Source: Flammeovirgaceae bacterium UBA5867
Lineage (GTDB): Bacteria; Bacteroidota; Bacteroidia; Cytophagales; Cyclobacteriaceae
DNA length: 35,438 bases
Direction: 5' to 3'
Assembly (NCBI GenBank): GCA_002432545.1
Contig: DJFR01000001.1
Location: forward strand, 10,487-45,924
Part shown: positions 15,001 through 21,949 of the stretch, one piece after another
How the letters are laid out: each line of letters starts with the position of its first letter
Position numbering within the stretch: the stretch's first letter is position 1
Position numbers and translations under genes: made by a program
The notes under the pieces: generated by a model
What the model saw: the letters and a program-made list of their open reading frames with translations, nothing else
Database searches by the model: none
Told to the model about the DNA's origin: nothing

Positions 15001-16302
15001 ATGAGAAAAATTTTTTATAGCCTGATACTATTTTTTGCCACGGCCTCGCTGTACGCACAAGTAAATCCAAAAGTACAGGTCAAACTGGATCAGCAGGCAA
15101 AAGCAATTGAAAATAAAATTATAGAATGGCGCAGACACCTGCATCAGTATCCGGAGTTGTCTAATCGCGAAGTAAAAACAGCCGCGTATGTAGCAGAACA
15201 TCTCAAGGCACTCGGACTTGAAGTACAAACCGGCATTGCACATACTGGTGTAGTGGCATTATTGAAAACCGATAAACCCGGACCTGTTATAGCATTGCGT
15301 GCCGATATGGATGCACTGCCGGTGACCGAACGTAACAACTTACCTTTTGCATCCAAAGAGAAGACTACATTTAACGGACAGGAAACAGGCGTTATGCATG
15401 CATGTGGTCATGATTCGCATGTAGCTATACTTATGGGCGTTGCCGAGATACTCAGCAAGAATAAAAAAGATCTGAAGGGCACCGTGAAATTTATCTTTCA
15501 ACCTGCAGAAGAAGGAGCACCTGCCGGTGAAGAAGGCGGAGCAGACCTGATGGTAAAGGAAGGTGTACTCGAAAATCCGAAAGTAGATGTGATCTTTGGT
15601 ATGCATATACAAGGCATTCGTAAACTCGGACAAATCGCCTATAAACCTGCCGGTATGATGGCTGCTTCCGATTGGTTTACCATTAAAGTATATGGTAAGC
15701 AATCGCATGGTTCGGCACCGTGGTTAGGTATAGATCCGGTTGTAGTATCGGCACAAATCATCAATGGTATACAAACCATTATCAGTCGGCAGACCGAGCT
15801 TACCAAAGAGCCGGCTGTTATATCGGTAGGCACTATACATGCCGGTATACGCCAGAACATTATACCCGAATACGCAGAGATGACCGGAACCATACGCACT
15901 TTCGATGAAACGATGCAAAACGATATTCACGAACGATTAAAGCGTACCGTAACAAATATAGCAGAGAGTGCAGGGGCTAAAGCCGAGATCGAAATAACTC
16001 GCATGACGCCTGTAACCTATAATGATCCGAATACAACCGAGAAAATGGTAGCGAGTTTGAACAAGGCTGCCGGAGAACAGAACGTGGCGCGTATACCAGC
16101 CGTTACCGGTGCTGAAGACTTTGCGTACTATCAGAAAAAAGTGCCCGGGTTCTTCTTCTTTGTTGGTGCATGCCCGCCCGAAATACCCGTAGAGAAAGCG
16201 GCATCACACCATACGCCTGATTTTATGATGGATGAACGCGGCATGCTTACCGGCCTGAAGGCTATGGTAAATGTTACGGTTGACTATATGTACATGAAGT
16301 AA
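15001..16302 (+). CDS. Exported M20-family amidohydrolase / metallopeptidase
   Basis: The 433-residue enzyme has a signal peptide ending L-Y-A-Q (residue 20). The M20D (IAA-amino acid/hippurate hydrolase-like) fold shows the metal-binding M-H-A-C-G-H-D segment (residues 132-138, with Cys135), the F-Q-P-A-E-E-G motif with the catalytic glutamate near 170, H202 in F-G-M-H-I, a dimerisation domain (V-Y-G-K-Q-S-H-G-S-A-P-W) and a last histidine in H-H-T-P-D-F. It cleaves N-acylated amino acids or similar amides using two metal ions. Export to the periplasm suggests processing of imported peptides or acyl amino acids. It stands alone and ends 52 bases from the convergent regulator gene. Confidence 0.93.
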   Translation: MRKIFYSLILFFATASLYAQVNPKVQVKLDQQAKAIENKIIEWRRHLHQYPELSNREVKTAAYVAEHLKALGLEVQTGIAHTGVVALLKTDKPGPVIALRADMDALPVTERNNLPFASKEKTTFNGQETGVMHACGHDSHVAILMGVAEILSKNKKDLKGTVKFIFQPAEEGAPAGEEGGADLMVKEGVLENPKVDVIFGMHIQGIRKLGQIAYKPAGMMAASDWFTIKVYGKQSHGSAPWLGIDPVVVSAQIINGIQTIISRQTELTKEPAVISVGTIHAGIRQNIIPEYAEMTGTIRTFDETMQNDIHERLKRTVTNIAESAGAKAEIEITRMTPVTYNDPNTTEKMVASLNKAAGEQNVARIPAVTGAEDFAYYQKKVPGFFFFVGACPPEIPVEKAASHHTPDFMMDERGMLTGLKAMVNVTVDYMYMK

Positions 16303-16354
16303 GCTCTTCTCAGTGCGCTATATATAGTTGTGGTTCAAAGTATATACATCAGTA

Positions 16355-16717
16355 TCAATCCAATGCATTGTTGATACGCTGCAGCCTCCGGATGCTTTCA
16401 TCAAGCGTTTCCGGTTTGCCGTCCAACTCCAGCGTTATCATTACTTTATTTCCGGAATACGTCCGCAGAGAATCCTGCGCGAGCGATACCGGTGTATATA
16501 TTTTGTACTCCTGCCCGATCGGCTGAATGTATAAACTGAAGAAATTATAGTTGAGCACCTTGCTGATAATTTTGAGCAAGTCCGTTTTCACTTCTTTGCG
16601 TGCACAGATGGAATAAACATTTCGTGGTGTTGTATTAATCTCCTTGGCAAAATCTTTCGTTTTCATTCCTGATTTGCGCAGCACTTTTTCAATTTCTTTT
16701 CCTACATGAATATCCAT
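16355..16717 (-). CDS. XRE-family helix-turn-helix regulator
   Basis: The 120-residue protein has a Cro/C1-type helix-turn-helix in residues 5-62: M-K-T-K-D-F-A-K-E-I then N-T-T-P-R-N-V-Y-S-I as recognition helix and K-T-D-L-L-K-I-I-S-K-V-L-N-Y-N closing helix. A C-terminal extension of about 55 residues follows (Y-I-Q-P-I-G-Q-E-Y-K-I-Y; T-L-E-L-D-G-K-P-E-T-L-D-E-S-I), probably for dimerisation or ligand sensing. It diverges from the 845-base noncoding region; a palindrome AATTCAT-N4-ATGAATT lies 77-94 bases upstream of its start and a close copy lies before the 17563 gene, so it may control both itself and that operon. No toxin gene is adjacent, so it is not obviously an antitoxin. Confidence 0.85.
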   Translation of the reverse strand: MDIHVGKEIEKVLRKSGMKTKDFAKEINTTPRNVYSICARKEVKTDLLKIISKVLNYNFFSLYIQPIGQEYKIYTPVSLAQDSLRTYSGNKVMITLELDGKPETLDESIRRLQRINNALD

Positions 16718-16793
16718 AGCGCAATTTTAGCAACCTTTCTTCACCTGATAATGGGTATGGTACGACATATTTTATCCTGAAGTATGTGTTTTT

Positions 16794-16811
16794 AATTCAT
16801 TTTGATGAATT
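16794..16811. promoter_or_regulatory. Candidate operator palindrome 1
   Basis: AATTCAT (16794-16800) and ATGAATT (16805-16811) are perfect 7-base half-sites with a 4-base spacer, in the divergent promoter region of the XRE regulator. A near-identical element occurs at 17411-17429. This placement fits autoregulation by the neighbouring helix-turn-helix protein, which is an inference. Confidence 0.5.
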
Positions 16812-16847
16812 TTTGTTTCATTTCATGATATTTTGATTCTATATTCG

Positions 16848-17086
16848 TGAAGGTGTTGGCAGATAACGCAGTAGAATCTCCCGATTTGCGCATCATTTGC
16901 CATGGTTAATTTTCTCCGGACGCTATCTTACTGGAAGATGTCGGCCGGGCGTTTTTCAGAAATGGCTCCGGAGATTCATGCGCCTCGCTAATAAATACGT
17001 TTAAATCGTTGTATTCGTGTAGATAGTTTTCTACATTCGGGTACGAGCCCATCATTCTGCCACATGGCAGAGCGATGGGCTTTTTT
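16848..17086 (+). ncRNA. Candidate structured RNA
   Basis: No protein frame fits here, but pairing is dense. TCTCCGGA (16913-16920) pairs with TCCGGAGA (16967-16974). Inside that, ATCTT/AAGAT (16925-16929, 16935-16939) forms a hairpin. TGTAGA/TCTACA (17018-17023, 17030-17035) forms another, and the region ends in a strong terminator. GAATCTCC (16874-16881) can instead pair with GGAGATTC (16970-16977), which overlaps the 3' strand of the first helix, so two folds are mutually exclusive. GCGCAT/ATGCGC (16888-16893, 16978-16983) adds a third option. A TATATTCG near 16840 resembles a -7 element in 7 of 8 positions. I match it to no known RNA family; the start is uncertain. Confidence 0.45.
17046..17086 (+). 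terminator. Rho-independent terminator ending the candidate RNA
   Basis: AGCCCATC (17046-17053) pairs with GATGGGCT (17074-17081), with an inner CTGCC-ACAT-GGCAG stem, and runs into TTTTTT. No protein gene ends upstream on this strand, so a noncoding transcript is the most likely client. Confidence 0.85.
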
Positions 17087-17157
17087 GTTTTCAGGTCATC
17101 CCGTTATGGTTAAAGCAGTTGAGTTGTGTTAAACGAGATAACCTACTACAGGTAAAT

Positions 17158-17385
17158 TTTCAGCACCGTGCTCCAGGGGTAGCGTTGTAAGCACTGAAAT
17201 TTTTGCCAACTCTTTCGTGCGACATATATGTTTATTAGATGGGCTCTAATAACAAAAAGCTCCCTCATGCTTGTGAGTTGAGGCGTGCATCCCCCCAGCA
17301 CGTAACGTTGGAGGCTAATGGCTATCATGACAGAAAGAATTAACAAAGACCTACTCTGCTAAGTGCCCGGCAGCCGGGCGCTTAG
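17158..17385 (+). other. Run of inverted repeats with a 14-codon frame
   Basis: In order: AGCACcGTGCT (17162-17172) inside TTTCAG...CTGAAA (17158-17199); the perfect 8-bp TTATTAGA/TCTAATAA (17232-17252); CGTGC/GCACG around a C-rich loop (17284-17302); and a strong 12-bp stem CTAAGTGCCCGG/CCGGGCGCTTAG with a CAG loop (17359-17385). A short frame at 17318-17362 (M-A-I-M-T-E-R-I-N-K-D-L-L-C) follows GGAGG and ends inside the last stem, an arrangement like a leader peptide plus attenuator, though the T tract after it is weak. This could also be an untranslated leader or a decayed gene. Confidence 0.35.
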
Positions 17386-17410
17386 TTTACCTATCCCCCC
17401 TATAAATCTC

Positions 17411-17429
17411 AATTCACTTTAGATGAATT
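17411..17429. promoter_or_regulatory. Candidate operator palindrome 2 with direct repeat
   Basis: AATTCA (17411-17416) and TGAATT (17424-17429) form a palindrome that repeats the element at 16794-16811 with a one-base longer spacer. It overlaps a direct repeat, TTTAGATG at 17418-17425 and 17428-17435, spaced one helical turn. It lies about 135-150 bases before the 17563 start. Confidence 0.45.
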
Positions 17430-17562
17430 TAGATGTTCTGACATTGCTCGTCTTTACAAGTATATCTGTACAATATTTCAGATTATGAGGTGCTTGTTCT
17501 TATCTTCACACCACGGTATATACCCTGAAGAAACTTGAACCCGACTAACAACACCCTATAGC

Positions 17563-17919
17563 ATGGCAACCATAACCGTAACCGATACCAGGTTTCTTGA
17601 AACAACGGGAGCCGGTGTACTGAAATTGAAAATTACCGTTGGCTTCATGCAGGCCAGTGGATCGTATGTTGTGCTCATCTCCTCTTCCGATACACGCAAA
17701 GAAATTCTCCCCGATCAGGATGGTATATATACTATACCACTGGAACATCAAAGTCTGATCAGTTGCATTACTGTCGTTCAGGATATAAATATGAGTACGA
17801 ATAACACCTCGGTGAAGCATAACTTTACCGATACAAATCCTGATACATTTACCTACGAACGTGAAGTTGAGCACCATAACGACCGTGTGATCTATGACAT
17901 TCAATATATTCTCCTGTAG
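17563..17919 (+). CDS. 118-residue beta-rich protein of unknown function
   Basis: The product begins MATITVTDTRFLETTGAGVL and has no signal peptide or membrane helix, so it should be cytoplasmic unless exported by another route. Alternating hydrophobic patterns (L-K-L-K-I-T-V-G-F; S-Y-V-V-L-I-S-S; L-I-S-C-I-T-V-V-Q-D-I) predict a beta sandwich or barrel of about eight strands; the C-terminus is strand-like (V-I-Y-D-I-Q-Y-I-L-L). I recognise no family. Its end overlaps the next gene by 26 bases, so the two are translationally coupled and probably act together. The long structured region upstream and palindrome 2 suggest regulated expression. Confidence 0.75.
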   Translation: MATITVTDTRFLETTGAGVLKLKITVGFMQASGSYVVLISSSDTRKEILPDQDGIYTIPLEHQSLISCITVVQDINMSTNNTSVKHNFTDTNPDTFTYEREVEHHNDRVIYDIQYILL

Positions 17920-19063
17920 TTTCCTGATCCGCACAGGCAAGCAGTGTTTTTTCTTTTTCGTTTTAACATGGGCTTCGGTTAATCTGCATGCGCAGGATAC
18001 AAAAGATCTGCCCTCGCTCAATGGTATACGTACACCAAACTCACCGGCTTTTAGTATACTCGGGGTGCAGCCCACCAGCGTTGAACGCCCCAATACCCCA
18101 GCCGATATAGCGGTTGCACTTGATAATGCTACCGAAGGATTTAAAAAGTTTCCGCAGAATTTTTCCCTGGAGTTTGCTCCGTACTGGATGACGAAGAAAC
18201 CGCAGTCTGTTACCTGGCAGGCTGATACCGTGCGCACAGTAGGGCAGTCGTTGTTTCGTACATTTTCTGTTTCTGCTGCCACGATAACAAAAGAACTGAA
18301 CGATAAAGAACTGCGTGGTTTATCGTATGGATTCAGAACACTTTTGTTTTCCGGAAGAACAAGCAGTTCATCCATCAGACGCATTCGCGAAATCGAAAAA
18401 GAATTGGACACACTCGCGAGACATTATTCTGAGATGGCCTTAGCTGAAGAAGCAGCATTGCGAAATGAACTACGCAAGCGACTAAAAGAAGACAGCACAC
18501 AGGAAGCAAAAGACAATACACTCAAGTGGTTTAACGCAGAGCGCACACGCATTAACAACGAAAAGACAAAACGCATAAACGAAGAGGCTGCGAATGCAGA
18601 AGGCGAGAAAGAAGAATTCGCACCACAGCGTGAAGGCCTTATTGTAGAGCTCGCATTTGCAGGCGCCTATCGAAATGATACAATTCATACATCATCGCTT
18701 CGTAAAGGCGGTTATGCATTCTGGTTAACGCCATCGTATGTAAAAGATGATTATAGTCTTGTAGGTGTATACCGTCATCTGAAAGATTCTCTTTCCAATA
18801 AGTCAACTGAATTTGGATTCCGGTTTATCTATACCCAAAGCCGCTATGCACTTTCAGTCGAGTATCTCAAAGGCCATTACCAATCGGAAACATCACTCCC
18901 AGACCGTGAGCGCTTTTCGGTATTATTCGAGTATATGCTTGATAAAAATCTATGGCTGAATATCAGTTTGGGTGACGACAACAAAAATATTCAGAGCGAC
19001 AATTCTATTTTCAGCAGCATCGGCCTGAAGTATAATTTCAGTCGCAAGCGTTATTCGTTTTAA
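17894..19063 (+). CDS. Exported coiled-coil / beta-barrel protein of unknown function
   Basis: The 389-residue product has a long signal peptide (residues 1-34, ending L-H-A-Q). A proline-rich start follows (I-L-G-V-Q-P-T-S-V-E-R-P), then N-F-S-L-E-F-A-P-Y-W-M, which looks like a first outer-membrane strand. A highly charged helical stretch at about residues 160-225 (E-I-E-K-E-L-D-T-L-A-R; K-T-K-R-I-N-E-E-A) should form a coiled coil, and the C-terminal 150 residues alternate as strands (F-G-F-R-F-I-Y-T; Y-A-L-S-V-E-Y-L-K-G; I-G-L-K-Y-N-F-S). The likely picture is an outer-membrane barrel interrupted by a periplasmic or extracellular coiled coil. It starts inside the 3' end of the 118-residue gene. 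No family recognised. Confidence 0.8.
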   Translation: MTFNIFSCSFLIRTGKQCFFFFVLTWASVNLHAQDTKDLPSLNGIRTPNSPAFSILGVQPTSVERPNTPADIAVALDNATEGFKKFPQNFSLEFAPYWMTKKPQSVTWQADTVRTVGQSLFRTFSVSAATITKELNDKELRGLSYGFRTLLFSGRTSSSSIRRIREIEKELDTLARHYSEMALAEEAALRNELRKRLKEDSTQEAKDNTLKWFNAERTRINNEKTKRINEEAANAEGEKEEFAPQREGLIVELAFAGAYRNDTIHTSSLRKGGYAFWLTPSYVKDDYSLVGVYRHLKDSLSNKSTEFGFRFIYTQSRYALSVEYLKGHYQSETSLPDRERFSVLFEYMLDKNLWLNISLGDDNKNIQSDNSIFSSIGLKYNFSRKRYSF

Positions 19064-19076
19064 AGTATATATCTTC

Positions 19077-19631
19077 TTACTCTTCTTTTTGTTTCAGGTA
19101 CTTTACCGGTACATGGTCTGTTAACCATACGTTGTTATCCGACACGTAAAAATTATAGCCATCGGTATACATTTCGCCTGCAGCTACGGTGAGTAAAACA
19201 GGTTTGCCACACCGGCTGCCAACGGCAAGCGCTGTGCTAGCATCCGTACTAAGATGTACATGATGCCGGTTTCTTTTCTCAAGTCCTGTTTTAAAAATTG
19301 ATTCCAGTGAACGCTCCGCTGTACCGTGATATAGTATAGCAGGCGGTTGCAGAGGTGTATAGTTCAGGTCAACTTCAACTGAGTGACCCTGGTTTGCGCG
19401 TATCTTCGTTTCGTCATCGTTGTACGCAAATCGCTTTTTGGTATTCGTTGCTACAACGTGATCCAGTATTTCTTTCGAAACCGGGTGACCATGCGTGCCC
19501 AGTTGTTTTAGAAGTATATCGACCGGCACCCAGCCATTTTCATCCAGCTGTATACCGATGGTTTCAGGTTTATGACGAAGCACCAGGCTCAGAAACTTGC
19601 TGATGCGTGTATTTTCTTTTTCAGAGATCAT
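19077..19631 (-). CDS. kptA: RNA 2'-phosphotransferase (Tpt1/KptA)
   Basis: The 184-residue enzyme transfers the 2'-phosphate of RNA to NAD+, giving ADP-ribose 1'',2''-cyclic phosphate. The N-terminal winged-helix lobe (L-S-L-V-L-R-H-K-P; N-G-W-V-P-V-D-I-L-L) carries R19-H20. The K-x-R-F-x-Y segment gives R67, I-R-A-N-Q-G-H-S gives R78, and the ADP-ribosyltransferase-like lobe has L-Y-H-G-T, H-H-V-H-L-S and R140 (G-S-R). These match the catalytic Arg/His set of the family. In yeast it finishes tRNA splicing; bacteria lack that pathway, so the substrate here is unknown, with RNA-repair or phosphorylated-end capping as proposals. Convergent with the 17894 gene (13 bases). Confidence 0.95.
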   Translation of the reverse strand: MISEKENTRISKFLSLVLRHKPETIGIQLDENGWVPVDILLKQLGTHGHPVSKEILDHVVATNTKKRFAYNDDETKIRANQGHSVEVDLNYTPLQPPAILYHGTAERSLESIFKTGLEKRNRHHVHLSTDASTALAVGSRCGKPVLLTVAAGEMYTDGYNFYVSDNNVWLTDHVPVKYLKQKEE

Positions 19632-19695
19632 AATTATACCAATGAATTTGAATAATGGGTAAAAGGAATACGGTGCGCGTCAATCCGTAAAAAAC

Positions 19696-19737
19696 AAAAT
19701 GATCATGTGCGGTATGTTTAGCTGCACATGATCATTT
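19696..19737 (-). terminator. Rho-independent terminator of the acyl-CoA dehydrogenase gene
   Basis: A perfect 14-bp stem (AAATGATCATGTGC at 19697-19710, GCACATGATCATTT at 19724-19737) with a 13-base loop is followed on the minus strand by TTTTGTTTTTT. It lies 19 bases after the minus-strand stop at 19756. Confidence 0.9.
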
Positions 19738-19755
19738 ATAATTCCGGGATATATA

Positions 19756-20895
19756 TTACTTCAGTAACTCCCGTGATATCACCATCTTTTGTATCTCCGT
19801 AGTGCCTTCATATATCTGCGTGATTTTGGCATCGCGCATCAGGCGTTCAACGTGATATTCTTTTACATAGCCGTAGCCACCGTGAATCTGTACAGCTTCC
19901 GTGGTAACATCCTGTGCAATTTGCGATGCATATAGCTTGGCCATGGCGGCAGCTTTTACAAAATCTTTTTTCTGATCTTTTAGCCAGGCTGCCTGGTGAA
20001 CGAGCAGACGTGCAGCATCGATCTTCGTAGCCATATCCGCCAGCTTGAATTGTATAGCCTGGTGCTCGCCTAATGTTTTACCAAATGCCTTGCGTTCTTT
20101 TGAATACTTCAACGCCAGTTCATATGCACCTGCTGCTATACCCAGCGCTTGCGATGCTATACCTATACGGCCACCGTTCAGCGTAGTCATAGCGAACGTA
20201 AAACCAAAGCCATCATCGCCAATGCGGTTTGCCTTGGGCACTTTAACATCGGTAAACATCAGCGAGTGTGTATCCGAACCGCGAATACCCATCTTGTCTT
20301 CTTTCTTGCCGACAACAAAGCCAGGCATTCCCTTCTCAACGATTAGCGCATTTATACCTTTGTGCTTTTTAGAAATATCCGTTTGTGCTATTACTATATA
20401 TACACTGGCAGTGTTACCGTTGGTGATCCAGTTTTTGGTTCCGTTCAATAGATAGTGGTCGCCTTTATCTTCCGCTATAGTACGCTGGCTTGTGGCATCC
20501 GATCCTGCTTCCGGTTCTGAAAGACAGAAGGCCCCGATAACTTCTCCTGTTGCCAGGCGCTTCAGATATTTTTCTTTTTGTTCTTCCGTTCCGAATTTCT
20601 CCAGGCCCCAGCAAACAAGCGAGTTGTTTACCGACATACATACAGATGCAGAGGCATCTATTTTGGAGATCTCTTCCATCGCCAGTACATAGGCTATAGT
20701 ATCCATGCCGCCACCATTATATTTAGGGTCGACCATCATACCCATAAAGCCGAGCTCGCCCATTTTTTTGACCTGATCTTTCGGAAATTTTTGTTCGGTA
20801 TCCCGATCGATTACGCCCGGCAGTAAATCATTCGTGGCAAAATCGCGTGCAGCCTGTTGAACGGCAAGTTGTTCTTCTGTGAGTTGAAAATTCAT
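19756..20895 (-). CDS. Acyl-CoA dehydrogenase (short/branched-chain type)
   Basis: The 379-residue FAD enzyme begins M-N-F-Q-L-T-E-E-Q and has all family blocks. F-C-L-S-E-P-E-A-G-S-D (substrate and flavin contact), K-N-W-I-T-N-G, the R-K-A-F-G-K-T-L-G-E-H-Q-A-I-Q signature, Q-I-H-G-G-Y-G-Y and Y-E-G-T-T-E-I-Q are present, with E363 in the Y-E-G-T motif as the catalytic base, as in butyryl- and short-chain enzymes. It introduces the alpha-beta double bond into fatty acyl-CoAs in beta-oxidation or branched amino-acid catabolism. Length is standard. It has its own terminator and no electron-transfer flavoprotein genes are beside it. Confidence 0.95.
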   Translation of the reverse strand: MNFQLTEEQLAVQQAARDFATNDLLPGVIDRDTEQKFPKDQVKKMGELGFMGMMVDPKYNGGGMDTIAYVLAMEEISKIDASASVCMSVNNSLVCWGLEKFGTEEQKEKYLKRLATGEVIGAFCLSEPEAGSDATSQRTIAEDKGDHYLLNGTKNWITNGNTASVYIVIAQTDISKKHKGINALIVEKGMPGFVVGKKEDKMGIRGSDTHSLMFTDVKVPKANRIGDDGFGFTFAMTTLNGGRIGIASQALGIAAGAYELALKYSKERKAFGKTLGEHQAIQFKLADMATKIDAARLLVHQAAWLKDQKKDFVKAAAMAKLYASQIAQDVTTEAVQIHGGYGYVKEYHVERLMRDAKITQIYEGTTEIQKMVISRELLK

Positions 20896-20943
20896 ATATG
20901 GTCAGGTTAATGAGTATACTTTATTATAACAGTTTAAGGTATA

Positions 20944-20976
20944 AAAAAAACAAGCCCGGGTATACACCCGGGCTTG
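20944..20976 (-). terminator. Rho-independent terminator of the zinc peptidase gene
   Basis: A perfect 11-bp stem (CAAGCCCGGGT at 20951-20961, ACCCGGGCTTG at 20966-20976) closes a 4-base loop and is followed leftward by eight T. It lies 65 bases after the stop of the 21042 gene. Confidence 0.93.
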
Positions 20977-21041
20977 CAAAATAAATCGCTTATAGTAATG
21001 TTAAAATCTTTTTCTAAGACTTTTTCAAACGTTTACTAACG

Positions 21042-21740
21042 TTAGTCCTCACGGCTGCCGAGGAAAAGCATTACATAGTAAAATAACGTGGTAAGTGCAC
21101 CGATAGCAGCTACTACATATGTCATGGCTGCCCACTTCAGTGCGTCTTTCGCCATACCATATTCCTGCGTGTTAACAATGCCGCGCGACTGTACCCAGGC
21201 CAATGCTCTTTTACTCGCATCAAATTCCACGGGAAGGGTTATCAGTGCGAACAAAGCAAATACACCGTAACATCCGATAATTACCAGCAATGCAGTCTGG
21301 AACGGAATGATCTGCGATGCGAAGAAGGCACCGAACATCATGATCATAAACAGAAAGTTGATAACCTTCGCGCTAATGTTCTGGATTGGTACCAGTGCCG
21401 AGCGAAGTTCCAGCATACTATAGGCTTTAGCATGTTGCACAGCGTGACCACACTCGTGCGCTGCAACAGCCGTAGCAGCAGCATTTCTGCCGTGGTATAC
21501 CGCCTCACTCAGGTTTACTGTTTTAGTAGCAGGGTTGTAGTGGTCGCTAAGTTCGCCTTCCACGTGAATTACCTGAACATCATGTATACCATTGTCCGCT
21601 AACATTAAGCGCGCCACTTCAGCACCGGTTAAGTCGCGGGTGAGGTGTGTTTGTGAATATTCTCTGAATTTACTTTTCAGTCTTGAACTCACGATCCACC
21701 CGACTGCCATGAAAAAAAGACCAATAATTAAAGCTCCCAT
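21042..21740 (-). CDS. YugP-like zinc metallopeptidase, membrane bound
   Basis: The 232-residue protein has an N-terminal membrane helix (residues 2-18) and a zinc site H-E-C-G-H at residues 95-99 (A-A-H-E-C-G-H-A-V-Q). The conserved preceding V-N-L-S-E-A-V-Y region is present, followed by three further membrane helices (about 118-140, 145-172, 205-228), with P-V-E-F-D-A-S-K-R-A supplying the third metal ligand. This is the full layout and length of YugP/PF04298 proteases, which are widespread but whose substrates are unknown. A short ATCAGA-AAC-TCTGAT hairpin lies in its 5' leader at 21767-21781. Confidence 0.92.
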   Translation of the reverse strand: MGALIIGLFFMAVGWIVSSRLKSKFREYSQTHLTRDLTGAEVARLMLADNGIHDVQVIHVEGELSDHYNPATKTVNLSEAVYHGRNAAATAVAAHECGHAVQHAKAYSMLELRSALVPIQNISAKVINFLFMIMMFGAFFASQIIPFQTALLVIIGCYGVFALFALITLPVEFDASKRALAWVQSRGIVNTQEYGMAKDALKWAAMTYVVAAIGALTTLFYYVMLFLGSRED

Positions 21741-21766
21741 TCTTATTTCGTTTTATTAGGTTGTTT

Positions 21767-21781
21767 ATCAGAAACTCTGAT
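21767..21781 (-). promoter_or_regulatory. Small hairpin in the zinc peptidase leader
   Basis: ATCAGA and TCTGAT form a perfect 6-bp stem with a 3-base loop, 27 bases before the ATG. It may be chance or a leader element. Confidence 0.25.
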
Positions 21782-21949
21782 GTGTACTGCAAGTAACAAG
21801 CTTTACGCCAAAAGCAAAAAACTGCCAAATCGACACAGGCCTGTTGCAGATTAAACTTTGATTAGAAAACAATCAAAATGTCTTTGCGACAATATCAGAC
21901 TTAACGTAAAACGTATTTGAGAAGTATAATGTTCGTTTTGGAAAACGCG

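Larger units (their letters stand above)
16718..17562. other. Large structured noncoding region
   Basis: 845 bases without a convincing protein gene. It holds two related palindromes (16794-16811, 17411-17429), a candidate RNA with nested helices and a strong terminator (16848-17086), a second run of small hairpins (17158-17385), a 14-codon frame with an SD-like site (17318-17362), and a 10-base-spaced direct repeat (17418-17435). The longest frame, 17146-17346 minus, looks spurious. Confidence 0.6.

Noticed and set aside
16848..17086. Candidate RNA considered as 6S RNA or a riboswitch
   Set aside because: I could not fit it to the long rod with central bubble of 6S RNA, and there is no gene directly downstream to control.
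17146..17346. 66-codon minus-strand frame in the noncoding region
   Set aside because: Composition is not protein-like, it runs through several hairpins and has no recognisable start context.
17359..17385. Strong hairpin considered as an integron attC or transposon end
   Set aside because: The flanks do not carry the attC core motifs and no matching copy, target duplication or transposase is seen.
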